From Trematomus loennbergii (Eukaryota; Chordata; Actinopteri; Perciformes; Nototheniidae): DNA of 64,000 nucleotides. The stretch is taken from positions 2,367,884 through 2,431,883 of the forward strand of contig JAAOOA010000524.1 of NCBI GenBank assembly GCA_012861695.1, written 5' to 3'. Below, piece by piece: positions 12,057 through 22,200 of this stretch; position 1 is the stretch's first letter; every line of letters begins with the position of its first letter. Made by a program: the position numbers and the translations under genes. The notes under the pieces are model-generated. The model was given only the letters and a program-made list of their open reading frames with translations. It had not been told where the DNA came from and made no database searches.

Positions 12057-15000
12057 GCCGCAGAGAGCAGCTCCAGACACTGAGGAGCTGGTAAGCAATA
12101 AGACAAGAAATGGTCTTTAAATGACGCTCCACAAACATCTTTACATAAAAACCATAACATCCTTATTTCTGTGCAGATGCGGCCACAAGCTCGAGTACGT
12201 CGGGAACGATCAGCCAGCGAGAACGCCTCGGCCCGTCACAACACTCAGATGATGCGCACCGATTCTGCGTGAGTATGGGTCTAAATACGCCGTCATAAGC
12301 TTCTTACCAGCTCCATCTCATCTCACATACATGCATGCACTAGCATCTTTCTTTTGGCCCTTTCTTTTCCCCCTTGTCACTGCCTTTGTACGCTGCTGTC
12401 AATGTCGAAGCAGCACGTTTTTATTGTAGTTGCTGAAACTAATCCATTAATACCTTGATTTCAAACATTTTGAACTAATCAGTTTTGAAGGGACAACATC
12501 CAGATTTTTTAAAATGTTAAAAATGATTCCAAGAATACTGGAAAAGGATGGAAGAGTGTGTATAAACCCACTTACAGACTACAACATCACTCGGCACAAA
12601 AGAGCTTCACAAAGTGCTCTCAAGGTAACACATGATGAATAGCAGATTGGATTTGGAATTTGTATATATCAACAATTGTATGCTTATGCAGCAAAATCCA
12701 CTTCATGTCCCTTCATCTCCTTCCTCATGACATCTGCATGTGACGTCTTTGATAAGGTCAGCATAAAAAGAGTTGGAATCATTTGCTTGTCAGTGCTTTG
12801 AGTTCACGTCTCCATTTTTGTTAATTATATTATTTGTTAGAAAAGGACTGTTAGTGGTTGGCAGGTCAAATCTCTTGCTATATTACAACATAACTTTTAA
12901 CTCGTTTTATGGCAAGCCCATTTCACTTTGACTCAGTAGGGCTACCTAATAAAAAGCTGCCTAGTTTTCACTTGTGACAATGGAATTGAAGACATCTGCT
13001 AAACCAATTTGACATATTAGACTAGTCTAAGGATTTACAGATATCAATTACACAAAAATCTCTAATTCAATTTCCACATGTGCAGATTTTATCGGACCAT
13101 ATTTATTTTGGAATATGTACGTCCGTTGTTGAAGATACCTACAAAGTTCTACAAACTCATTTCCTTCTTCTAAAATTGAACTCTAAAAAGTTATTAACGG
13201 CATTTTCGGTACCTCAAATATATAATGTAACTAGTACGTATAAGGTAGGGTTCAGTAGTTACAATTACGTTTGAAATATCTGAATGTAATTTTAGATATC
13301 TTGTAATTACATTCTTACTAGTTACAAATCAAAGCTGTCATTTCAATAGTTTATTCTTGACAAGTCACAATTTAATTTAAGATATCTAGAATCTTAACTG
13401 TACGGACAATTGTAGATATCTACTTTGAGCTTTTCCACAAGTAAGCTATTAAATGTTGATATTAAGAAGTAACAATTTGACTATCTCTTGTTGGAATTCC
13501 TTTAAGCCAAAATAACATTATGGATAGTTTGTCTTGTACTTCTAACTAGTCAAAAAGCACTTGTTGATGTGTTACCTCTGCTGATGAAATGTTAAAAGGG
13601 CTTGCAGTTTTCACAAAATCAGTGAAGTTGAGGACAGTTTATTTTCCTTATTTCTCTCCTTCCTTCCCTCTCCTTCCTTTCCTTCCTCTGTTGTCTGTCC
13701 CTCTCCTCTGATTGGCTGCTCTTAACGGTGGTCACTGAGCAGTGCGACCCCCTCCCCCCTCCACCGCCCACCCTTTGCCCCCTCTCACCGCGGCCGAAGA
13801 GGAACACAACCTGTACAGCGCTAGCGGTGTTCTCTCTTTCCTCCAGTCCACGACACGCCGGGCCTACCATCAGGTCCTGGAGGTCCTGGACGAAAACCCC
13901 AGCAGGTGACCTCTCCATCATCCGGACATTTTCTGCTTTAAAAAAAAAACTCTGCTCAGAGAGGACAACACTGACTGCTTCAGTTGTTCCTCAAATTCCT
14001 GTTAAAATCTAGATTAATTTCGCCTGCTTTTAGGACAAGGAAGTGTTTTTTCTTTAATTCAGCTTGGCCCCTTTGAAGACTCCAGCATAACATGATCATT
14101 TTCTAACTGAGACAAATCTGTAACAATATTAAAACAGCATGTATTAATCAAAAATATAAAATACCTTCACAATCTGAAACTGAATTGGATCTGACTTCAG
14201 GTAAAAGTGGTGGTGGGATTAATCAGCTTTGCCAACAAATGTATATTTCATTTTCGAAAAAAGGTGACACAGCAAATTCAATTGTTTTAACTTTAAACGA
14301 GAGGCCTAGAAAGCGTAGTAACTGGAAGGACATGCGAGGTGTGTGCATGGATGCAACACTGACATGTGTGTGTTGCTCCATCTCTCTTATTCTCCTCTTC
14401 CCCCCCACCCTGTCTTTTCCACCTCTGTAGCAAGCCATCACTGCGAGGGGGGGCGGCCTCGAGCTCCAACCCCCTGCAGGACTCCAGGTAACTCCACCTG
14501 GCTCTTCACCTTCAACCCTTTCCCCTCTTCCTTTTCCTATCCTCCATCCTCATTTCCTGTCGAGAAATAAGATGATAATAATCACCTAGTGAAATGAAGT
14601 CGCTATTGCCTCATTTGCTCTGTAGATCTGAAATGTGCTACTTTGCATGTACGCTCTGTTGTGGGTTGTTATCAGGAATTACATTCTCAAACTGACGTCT
14701 TTTTTACAGGCTTGCACTATCAACACTTGACTCTTCAATGGATGCGGGCCCTGATGACATGACTGTGGTCGATGCGACAACGCTGCGACGCCAGGTAAAA
14801 TGAGTTCCGTCCTAGTTCCGTGTTTTGGTTTGGTTTTCAATTTGGTTCACACTGTTGAACAAACTACGAACCAGTTTGTTTTTCCACGACTAGAGCGGTA
14901 TCGGCACGAATGCTCCACTGGGGTTTAGCCTCCCGTTTCACCCAGTGCCCAACACTGCCTTTACAATAAACAAGTATTAAAGGTCAGCTATTATGCAAAA

Positions 15001-17563
15001 TCCACTTGTCATGTTTTCTACATCAACATGTGTCCCCTCTTCTTCATGTCTCTTCTACATCAACATGTGTCCCCTCTTCTTCATGTCTCTTCTACATCAA
15101 CATGTGTCCCCTCTTCTTCATGTCTCTTCTACATCAACATGTGTCCCCTCTTCTTCATGTCTCTTCTACATCAACATGTGTCCCCTCTTCTTCATGTCTC
15201 TTCTACATCAACATGTGTCCCCTCTTCTTCATGTCTCTTCTACATCAACATGTGTCCCCTCTTCTTCATGTCTCTTCTACATCAACATGTGTCCCCTCTT
15301 CTTCATGTCTCTTCTACATCAACATGTGTCCCCTCTTCTTCATGTCTCTTCTACATCAACATGTGTCCCCTCTTCTTCATGTCTCTTCTACATCAACATG
15401 TGTCCCCTCTTCTTCATGTCTCTTCTACATCAACATGTGTCCCCTCTTCTTCATGTCTCTTCTACATCAACATGTGTCCCCTCTTCTTCATGTCTCTTCT
15501 ACATCAACATGTGTCCCCTCTTCTTCATGTCTCTTCTACATCAACATGTGTCCCCTCTTCTTCATGTCTCTTCTACATCAACATGTGTCCCCTCTTCTTC
15601 ATGTCTCTTCTACATCAACATGTGTCCCCTCTTCTTCATGTCTCTTCTACATCAACATGTGTCCCCTCTTCTTCATGTCTCTTCTACATCAACATGTGTC
15701 CCCTCTTCTTCATGTCTCTTCTACATCAACATGTGTCCCCTCTTCTTCATGTCTCTTCTACATCAACATGTGTCCCCTCTTCTTCATGTCTCTTCTACAT
15801 CAACATGTGTCCCCTCTTCTTCATGTCTCTTCTACATCAACATGTGTCCCCTCTTCTTCATGTCTCTTCTACATCAACATGTGTCCCCTCTTCTTCATGT
15901 CTCTTCTACATCAACATGTGTCCCCTCTTCTTCATGTCTCTTCTACATCAACATGTGTCCCCTCTTCTTCATGTCTCTTCTACATCAACATGTGTCCCCT
16001 CTTCTTCATGTCTCTTCTACATCAACATGTGTCCCCTCTTCTTCATGTCTCTTCTACATCAACATGTGTCCCCTCTTCTTCATGTCTCTTCTACATCAAC
16101 ATGTGTCCCCTCTTCTTCATGTCTCTTCTACATCAACATGTGTCCCTCTTCTTCATGTCTCTTCTACATCAACATGTGTCCCCTCTTCTTCATGTCTCTT
16201 CTACATCAACATGTGTCCCCTCTTCTTCATGTCTCTTCTACATCAACATGTGTCCCCTCTGTGTAAAGAGACTCTGAAAGTTTCAGGAACAAAGATTCTC
16301 TCTCTTTTGTCCTGATCCATTTCTATAAAAACCTGTCTGAAAATGAGCTGATCAGATTTTGGCCACTTTATGATGTCATAACGATTTTGGCTTGTGTAAC
16401 CATTAGCCAATCAGCAACCAAGGTAACCCCCCCACCTTATCACCTGAATCTCCTCCTAGAGCATTTTTTAAATAGGGCTGAAACAGAGGGGATTATGGGA
16501 TGCTACAAAGTAGGGCTGCACGATATTGGAAAAAACTGATATTGCGATATATTTTTTCCCCCTGCGATATATGTTGCGATATGAAAAAATACAGGAATTG
16601 AAGAAAAGACAGTTTTTTTTGTCCGCAAACCATCCTTTCTTGAACTTGAATGCTATACAATTGGTATTTTTCTAACTATATTTAACCGGATGAAGGATTT
16701 TAGTCACGGACGTCTGGATCTTAAGTTATCAGAGCAACAAGCTGAGCTAGCTCGGTTAGCAGCGCCGAACTGCCCTGGAGAAACACATGAAACTACTTTA
16801 TTCAGTGTTTTTACCTTTTAATCACCGGGTCCGTTTACTTTGGAGATTTGATTGTGATTGGTTGTTTACTGTGCATGCAGAGCCTGCATGTCACTCACTC
16901 AAGTACCCTGACATGAGAGCCGCGCAAGTTTTCCTTTTGTAGCAAGCAGCAAAATAATTGTAACATGACGTGTTTGAGGTAATGCGCATGCGCATATCGC
17001 GATTATCGTCACGACACGATATATCATGCAGCCCTACTACAAAGCATGATCTTTAGTATTTCGAGGCCAAACACTTCAGAAACATGTTTTGTATATATCT
17101 GAGACCTATAATAAAGTAATGAAAAATAGTGTAATAGGGACCTTTAAATTAAAAAAACAATGTGTAGCTCCAACAAACCAGGTATACGTATGGCATAATA
17201 ATTATTCACCATCAATTATTTGAATGATTACTTGCTATCATCGCAGTTTTGTAACGGAATATTTTTCACTATGATCTTACTTCTGATAGTCTGATTTGAC
17301 AAAGTGTTGAGCCTATTTATTGAATACAGCTGCTAACCGCTATAAAAATAAATAGTATTTCTACGTATGGTGCGAGAGCTAATCCTGAGCCACTGTGACT
17401 GAGAATTGTTTTATGTATAATTTGTCTACAGCTCATCAAGTTGAACCGGAGACTGCAGCATCTGGAGGAGGAGAACAAGGAGCGTGCGAAGCGAGAGATG
17501 ATCCTGTACTCCGTCACCGTGGCTTTCTGGCTGGTCAACACCTGGGTGTGGTTGAGACGTTAG
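9681..17563 (+). CDS. mff: mff, mitochondrial fission factor (seven coding exons)
   Basis: Exons: 9681-9894, 11871-12090, 12177-12268, 13743-13905, 14431-14487, 14710-14794 and 17432-17563. The product is the tail-anchored outer-mitochondrial-membrane receptor that recruits Drp1 for fission (also on peroxisomes). Matching human MFF in order: AAFPSPTAEIAEMNRIQYEM, EYTEGISQRMRIPE and MQVPERIV (Drp1-binding N-terminal motifs), DLDLIQSTP, RPLDFLE, RRERSASENA, STTRRAYHQVLEVLDENP, LRGGA, DDMTVVDATTLRRQ. Then comes a coiled coil (LIKLNRRLQHLEEENKERAK) and a C-terminal anchor (ILYSVTVAFWLVNTWVWLRR, stop). The second exon has lost one C near 11955, and the fourth needs one base fewer in its C-rich start to stay in frame; both sit in homopolymers and look like assembly errors. 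An 11-CAG run in exon 2 adds a polyglutamine tract absent from human MFF as I recall it. Confidence 0.96.
10385..11259. mobile_element. MITE family A, copy 1
   Basis: Bounded by TTTAAAGGGGACCTATCATG and the inverse of TTTAAAGTGGACCTATTATG. Other copies lie at 32697-33655, 36642-38790, about 39699-41475 and 43400-43899. Internal text includes CACGTCCCAACCTATCGTC in two adjacent copies (about 10591-10645), the seed of an array that is much longer at 37.2 kb. It is inserted within another dispersed repeat that resumes to the right. Confidence 0.85.
11260..11590. repeat. Repeat joined to MITE A, also found inverted at 36310-36641
   Basis: About 330 bp immediately right of the MITE end is nearly identical, in inverse, to 36310-36641, again directly abutting a family A MITE. 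See the finding on composite mobilisation. Confidence 0.85.
11871..12090 (+). CDS. mff: mff coding exon 2, one-base deletion and CAG run
   Basis: Encodes DSNDPQFPRPRDLDLIQSTP then LESLSLKT. One C is missing in AAGACC-CACCCAG near 11955. Beyond it the frame continues PRVLTLSDRPLDFL, an acidic run, 11 glutamines and PPQRAAPDTEEL. Length plus one base gives exactly phase 0 at the GTAAGC donor and fits exon 3, which confirms that a single base is missing. Confidence 0.93.
12022..12054 (+). repeat. (CAG)11 coding triplet repeat in mff
   Basis: Eleven uninterrupted CAG codons follow seven acidic codons and precede CCGCCG. It encodes a polyglutamine tract. Confidence 0.95.
12177..12268 (+). CDS. 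mff: mff coding exon 3
   Basis: Acceptor TTTCTGTGCAG, donor GTGAGT. Encodes MRPQARVRRERSASENASAR and HNTQMMRTDSA. The RERSxSENA block is conserved and contains serines phosphorylated in human MFF. Confidence 0.93.
12269..13742. other. mff intron 3
   Basis: AT-rich sequence with no recognised exon or clear repeat. A pyrimidine-rich TTCC/TCTC tract fills 13650-13712 ahead of the next exon. Confidence 0.5.
13743..13905 (+). CDS. mff: mff coding exon 4
   Basis: Encodes a Pro-rich start, then PLPPLTAAEEEHNLYSAS, GVLSFLQSTTRRAYHQVLEV and LDENPS, matching human SSARGILSLIQSSTRRAYQQ. The phase from exon 3 does not reach this frame without removing one base in the CCCCCTCCCCCCT stretch at 13747-13760, or using an unseen small exon. 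Confidence 0.88.
14431..14487 (+). CDS. mff: mff coding exon 5
   Basis: Acceptor CACCTCTGTAG, donor GTAACT. Encodes KPSLRGGAASSSNPLQDSR, matching human VLRGGSAAATSNP. It is phase 2 on both sides. Confidence 0.92.
14710..14794 (+). CDS. mff: mff coding exon 6
   Basis: Acceptor TTTTTTACAG, donor GTAAAA. Encodes LALSTLDSSMDAGPDDMTVV then DATTLRRQ, matching human DDLTVVDAASLRRQ. Confidence 0.95.
15018..16260 (+). repeat. 37-bp tandem minisatellite, about 34 copies
   Basis: The unit is TACATCAACATGTGTCCCCT plus CTTCTTCATGTCTCTTC. Units are essentially identical apart from a 36-bp one near 16144 that lacks one C. Because 37 is not a multiple of three and the unit has no stop in any forward frame, three overlapping open frames of over 400 codons run through it. 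These are artefacts of the repeat. Confidence 0.97.
16511..17036. mobile_element. Non-autonomous hAT element nested in MITE B
   Basis: TIRs TAGGGCTGCACGAT and its inverse (ATCATGCAGCCCTA), with the 8-bp duplication CTACAAAG on both sides (16503-16510 and 17037-17044). A longer copy is at 45489-47124. Confidence 0.92.
17432..17563 (+). CDS. mff: mff last coding exon: coiled coil and tail anchor
   Basis: Acceptor TTGTCTACAG. Encodes LIKLNRRLQHLEEENKERAK, REMILYSVTVAFWLVNTWVW and LRR, then TAG. The last 20 residues are the membrane anchor that targets mitochondria and peroxisomes. Confidence 0.97.
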   Translation, partial: LIKLNRRLQHLEEENKERAKREMILYSVTVAFWLVNTWVWLRR

Positions 17564-18346
17564 AGCTGCGTTTCCTCCGTCACCGTGACAGAAGAACGTA
17601 CCATCCCTTACTCTATGTGTCAAATATTAGCTATACTCGCTGCACTCAGTCCCTGTGTGAGGACATCCCACATGTTCACGGCTTGCTCCACACAGGGCGT
17701 ACTTTTTTTGATTTGGTTTATTTAATACATGTACAGTTTATTTTTTACGCTTATGTCATCCTGTCCCATGTTGTCCTATGTTTTGTTTTTATTACAAATC
17801 TTCTCGCTCAACGCTAAAGCATGACTTGTTGTAAATATTTGTTCGTGTCACCAAGAGAAATAAGTCATTCAGAGATAGAGTAAAGCATAGTTTACCAAAA
17901 TATGTACAATAGCGCTTCAGTGTGGGGGTGTAAACATGTTGGATATGTATTGGGGACAGAGTAATATGTGACCTGAACTGGGAAATGTAAAACAATTTAG
18001 TAAAACCATACGTATAACATGTTGTCCTGTATTATTATTGATGCATTAAGTTATATACACACATCTTTCCACACACTTTTGCTGTTACGTAAGTATAGAC
18101 CATATTGCTCTCAAATTTGACTGACGTAGTATTTAACCCTGATAGCTTGAATGCTAATTTCCCTAAGAATTATCCTCCTGTAGGTGGTGTTTTTCTGTCG
18201 TTGAATGCTCTAAAAAATGCCTAAAAGTAAGAGTAGCTATCTTACAATTTATTGAAAAAATATGATTTACTTCAAGGTCACCCTAATATAAAAGTGTACG
18301 AGAAAAAAAATCAAATATTACAAAGAAAACGTTTAATAATGTAAAC
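17564..18346. other. Convergent 3' ends of mff (plus) and dnaaf1 (minus)
   Basis: The mff 3' UTR and the intergenic space. No coding potential or recognised repeat. The plus-strand polyadenylation site of mff is not obvious. Confidence 0.5.
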
Positions 18347-18352
18347 TTTATT
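18347..18352 (-). terminator. dnaaf1: dnaaf1 polyadenylation signal AATAAA
   Basis: AATAAA on the minus strand, about 200 bases past the inferred dnaaf1 stop at 18549. Confidence 0.5.
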
Positions 18353-18548
18353 CTGTGTTCACAGCGATACAATTAACAACCATAGGAACAAACTGGCTTT
18401 GAAATGTTTAAACAAAAATAAGCGAGACAATGAATCACATTAAATACAACAACATCTAAATATTGATTCTTAAAGTTAAAACTGTGCCCTGATTGGGCTC
18501 TTTTTGGTCTCACTCGGCTTATTAGCATATGTAGCATCACCATTAGCA

Positions 18549-19286
18549 TCATTCCAGCTCCTCAATCAGGCAGCGAGGTGGCGAGGGGGTTTGCTTTGGT
18601 TTGATCTTCAGCACTGGCTCAGAAAGTATTGCCCCATCTCCTGGATACACTAAAGCATAGGAATGTTGGAGACCTCAGAGGATCCGCTCTTTAAGAACGA
18701 TGCCATTTCATCCTGACCGAAGCTGGGGCTGTTATCGCTGTCGCACTCCGTGGATTCCTCCTCCTCACTGCTTCCTGATACGACTTCTATCTTAGGTCTG
18801 TAAGCTTGCTGAGATGAGAACATCGCAGTGTAGTCCTCTGTGTCCACGTCCTCCAGGTCAGGCAGGTCGTCGATGCGCAGTGAGCGCTGCAGACGAAGGT
18901 GATGGTCTCCAGCTGCTCGTCATCCTCCAGCTCTGTAACCAGCGGTCCTGGACCATGTGGTGGTAGAGCATCTTCAACCGGAGACGGCTGCTTCTCTCCA
19001 AACTGCTCAATCATGTTTTCCTGCTCTGGATTCTCTTTCTCTTCCGTCACAGATTTCTCCAGGTCATCTTCCTCTAACTTCTCCCTCTGTAGACCTTCAA
19101 CTTCTTCCAGATGTTCACAGTTTGGCTGATGTACTCGGACCCCTGTGTGGATTCACTCAGCAAGAACTCTTCGTGAACACCAGGCAGTCCTGCACAAATG
19201 ACTCGATCAGCCTTCTTTTGATGGAGTCACAACCTGGGTTTCATTATCCTCACTAGTCTCTGGAGAGGTGGAACCCTCAGTCAACC
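18549..19286 (-). CDS. dnaaf1: dnaaf1 C-terminal exon
   Basis: Acceptor TTTCTTTTCAG. Pieces in order: [125 protein letters not shown], then [16 protein letters not shown] to the TGA at 18549. Four frame jumps lie at AAAA, TT, AAA and CC runs, and a fifth at CC near 18658. Confidence 0.85.
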
Positions 19287-22200
19287 CTGAAAAGAAATAT
19301 GACAATGTTAAAAGATGCTGTAGGGACTAGAGGAACAAACAAAGGCGCTGAGAGGCTGAGATTGGGCCTGGTTGTCTTTGCTATATCAAAAACTTTATTA
19401 AATGTACAACAGAAGTCCCCAGTCTCTGATATTCATGGCTTCCAGAGGTGGCAGAAGTACACACATCCTTCACTAAAGTACAAGTACAGATACTTGTGTT
19501 TAAAAAACTCCGGTAAAAGTACTGAATAAACTTATTTACTCAAGTAAAAGTATAGAAGTTTGGGCTTTGAAACGTACTTAAAGGACCCATGTCATGGCCA
19601 TTTCTACTGATCATAATTCCATTGTTGAGGTCTACTAAAATACATTTATATTGTGCAATTTTCCAAACTCACATTGGTTTCTCATACAGCATCTCTGTAA
19701 AGTATGTGTATTCCCTCTCTGTCCTAAACGGCTTTAGGACACTAGGCCCCTATGAGCCCAGTGGCCGTCTGCGAGACAGCGAGACACCGCGGAACTCAGC
19801 CTGGGCACACACACACACCCGCAGCCTGGCTGGGAGTTTGTGTGTGTGCTCAGGCTGAGTTCCGCTGTGTCTCGCTGTCTCGCCGACCCCACACCAGTGA
19901 GCCAGCTCACACTGTCTGCTCCTCGCAGCAGCGAGCCTCGCAACGTCCCGCCGAGTGTGTGTGTGAGGAAGTCAGCGGATTGGTCCAAACGTAACGGCTC
20001 CGCGGACGTTACGTAACGTCACTATACCCGAAATACGTCACTATACCCATTAAGTAAACAATGGAAAAGAGAAATCCCCAACGAGGCGTTCTGGGGCAGC
20101 ATAGACAGGTCTTTTCTGTGTTAGAGTTTTACTCCTACAGGGTGTACTTTGAGGGTTTGTGACTCTGCAGACCGTTTACATGAAAAGCTTAAAACACAAG
20201 GGGACGGGTAATAACCAGAAAAGCATGACATGGGACCTTAAGTAAAAAGTAGCCACAACTGTTTTATAGAGTCAAGCTGGTAACTGGACCTCACTCTATA
20301 TTATTGTTCCTTAAACATCTTTTATTTCAAATTGTAATACTGTCATCATCATACATACACTAATCGTGCTTTCTGTAGGACATTAGGACGAAACAGGCGC
20401 GCAATGACAGTAAATAATAATGATCACGCCACCAAATGCAGATTAAAAGTAACGTGCCTATATTTAAAAAATGTAACAAGTAAAAAGTGCAGGTATTTGT
20501 TTTAGAAATTAAAAAGTTGTCAGAAAAATAAATAGTGGAGTTAAAGGTGGGGTAGGTAATTTTGGAGAAACCAGCTCGAGTGTGCTAAATTTGAAAATAC
20601 ACAGCCGGAAGAAATCTGCCACTTCCTTACAGAGCCCCTCCTCCAACACACACGAACGCGCACATGACCAATGAGGGCACGAGATAAATGTGTGCACAGA
20701 TGGAAGGCTGACAGGCAGGTAGGCCATCCAGTTATTTTAGCCGGGCCGGCTCAGATGATTGGTCGTGCTTTTTACAGCTCTACAGCTTCCACAGATGATA
20801 TTTTTTTTATGGATTTTTTGTCAAAGCACTTCAGATATTCATTGCTATCGGGATGTTAAGAGCATTCCATGGAATATAACAAAAAGTGTATCTCGAGCCG
20901 GTTTCTCAAACGTACCTACCCCACCTTTAAGTGCTGATACCAGAAAGTTCTACTTAAGTACATCAACCCCCCTCTGATGTTCTCCTACAGATGCATATCC
21001 ATGTATGTGAGCAACATGTTTGTTTACCTTTCTCCTTCAGCTCTCGCAGGCGTTTTCTCTCCAGAGCCCTGTCTCTGATCTCTGTCAAGGCATCGAAGCT
21101 GTCCTGCATCTTCCTCCTCTCTCGTGTCTCCCACTGCTCCCTCTCTTTACTCTCCCCTTCCAGCCCCCCACAGCCCAGGCCTCTGCACAGGCCCTGTCTT
21201 TGGGGAACACGGGGCGCTCATCCAGGAAGGTGAGCTGCTTCAGACGCACGATCATGGTCTTCCTGTAGTTTGGGATTCTTCTCACCACCTCGTTTCCTAT
21301 CAGATCAGCACTCTGAGTTCTGGCATGGCCTCAAGCACCAGCAGGATCTCAGGGTCCTGGAGCAGATTGTGGGACAAGTCCAGCACACTGATTGCACAAC
21401 ACTGTCTCAGATGCTCGATGTCCTCCGCGGTCTTCAGCTTATTATGGGCTATCTGCAGAGTGCTCAGCTCAGGGAGGCAGGAGAGGTTCTCTATGGTGCC
21501 TATGAAGTTGTTGGAGACATTCAGGGTGCAGAGCTTCACCAGAGGGTCAAGGTTCTCCAGCTTTTCTAGGATGTTCTGGTGGAGGAACAAGCAGCGCAGG
21601 TCCGCCTGGGCGTCCAGGTTCTGGATGCGGTGAAGCCCATTGCTCTCCAGCCAGAGACACTTCAGACCTGTGTACTCCTCCAGGTTCTCGATGGTGGAGA
21701 AGCCTTTGAAGTGCAGGTACAGGGTGTCATTCAGGTGAGGTGTGCAGTAGAGTTTGAGCTGCTTACAGTGGTCTCTCAGGAACTTCTTGGTCATGCGTGG
21801 CCATTGCTTTCTTCATTTCCTCCTGAGGTTCCTGGTTTTCCTTGAGTCCTTCATCTTTTATCTTGTCATCAAACGTGTCTTTTATAACAGAGGTTATTTT
21901 GGCATCTCCCATCTTCTCCTTGACTTCTTCATATTTTATCGTGTCCTCCACTTCATCTCATCTTTACCTGGACTTCTTCATATTTTATCTTGTCCTCACT
22001 TCATGTCCCATCTTTTCCTGGACTTCTTCATATTTTATCGTGTCCTCCACTTCATGTCCCATCTTTTCCTGGACTTCTTCATATTTTATCGTGTCCTCCA
22101 CTTCATCTCCCATCTTTTCCTGGACTTCTTCATATGTTATCTTGTCCTCCACTTCATCTCCCATTTTACCTGGACTTCTTCATATTTATCTTGTCCTCCA

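Larger units (their letters stand above)
14978..17147. mobile_element. MITE family B, copy 1, hugely expanded and with a nested hAT
   Basis: Runs from TTAAAGGTCAGCTATTATGC to the inverted end TAATAGGGACCTTTAA. Sister copies at 34337-36243 and 44159-44707 share CTGAAACTTTCAG, TCTGAAAATGAGCTGATC and the conserved end. Here a 37-bp internal unit has expanded to about 34 copies and a hAT element has inserted at 16511. Confidence 0.85.
19287..21027 (-). other. dnaaf1 intron with three nested MITEs
   Basis: Donor GTAAAC at 21027 and acceptor CAG at 19287. The host repeat (about 19447-20990, of the stage seen near 24.1, 28.3 and 29.7 kb) is split by a family D MITE at 19578-20241 and a family C MITE at 20541-20930. 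Confidence 0.7.

Noticed and set aside
15018..16260. Possible CRISPR array
   Set aside because: Units are contiguous with no spacers, and the genome is a vertebrate.
14993..16315. Open frame of 440 codons and two overlapping ones in other frames
   Set aside because: They are readings of the 37-bp minisatellite, open in all three frames, inside a MITE in the mff intron.
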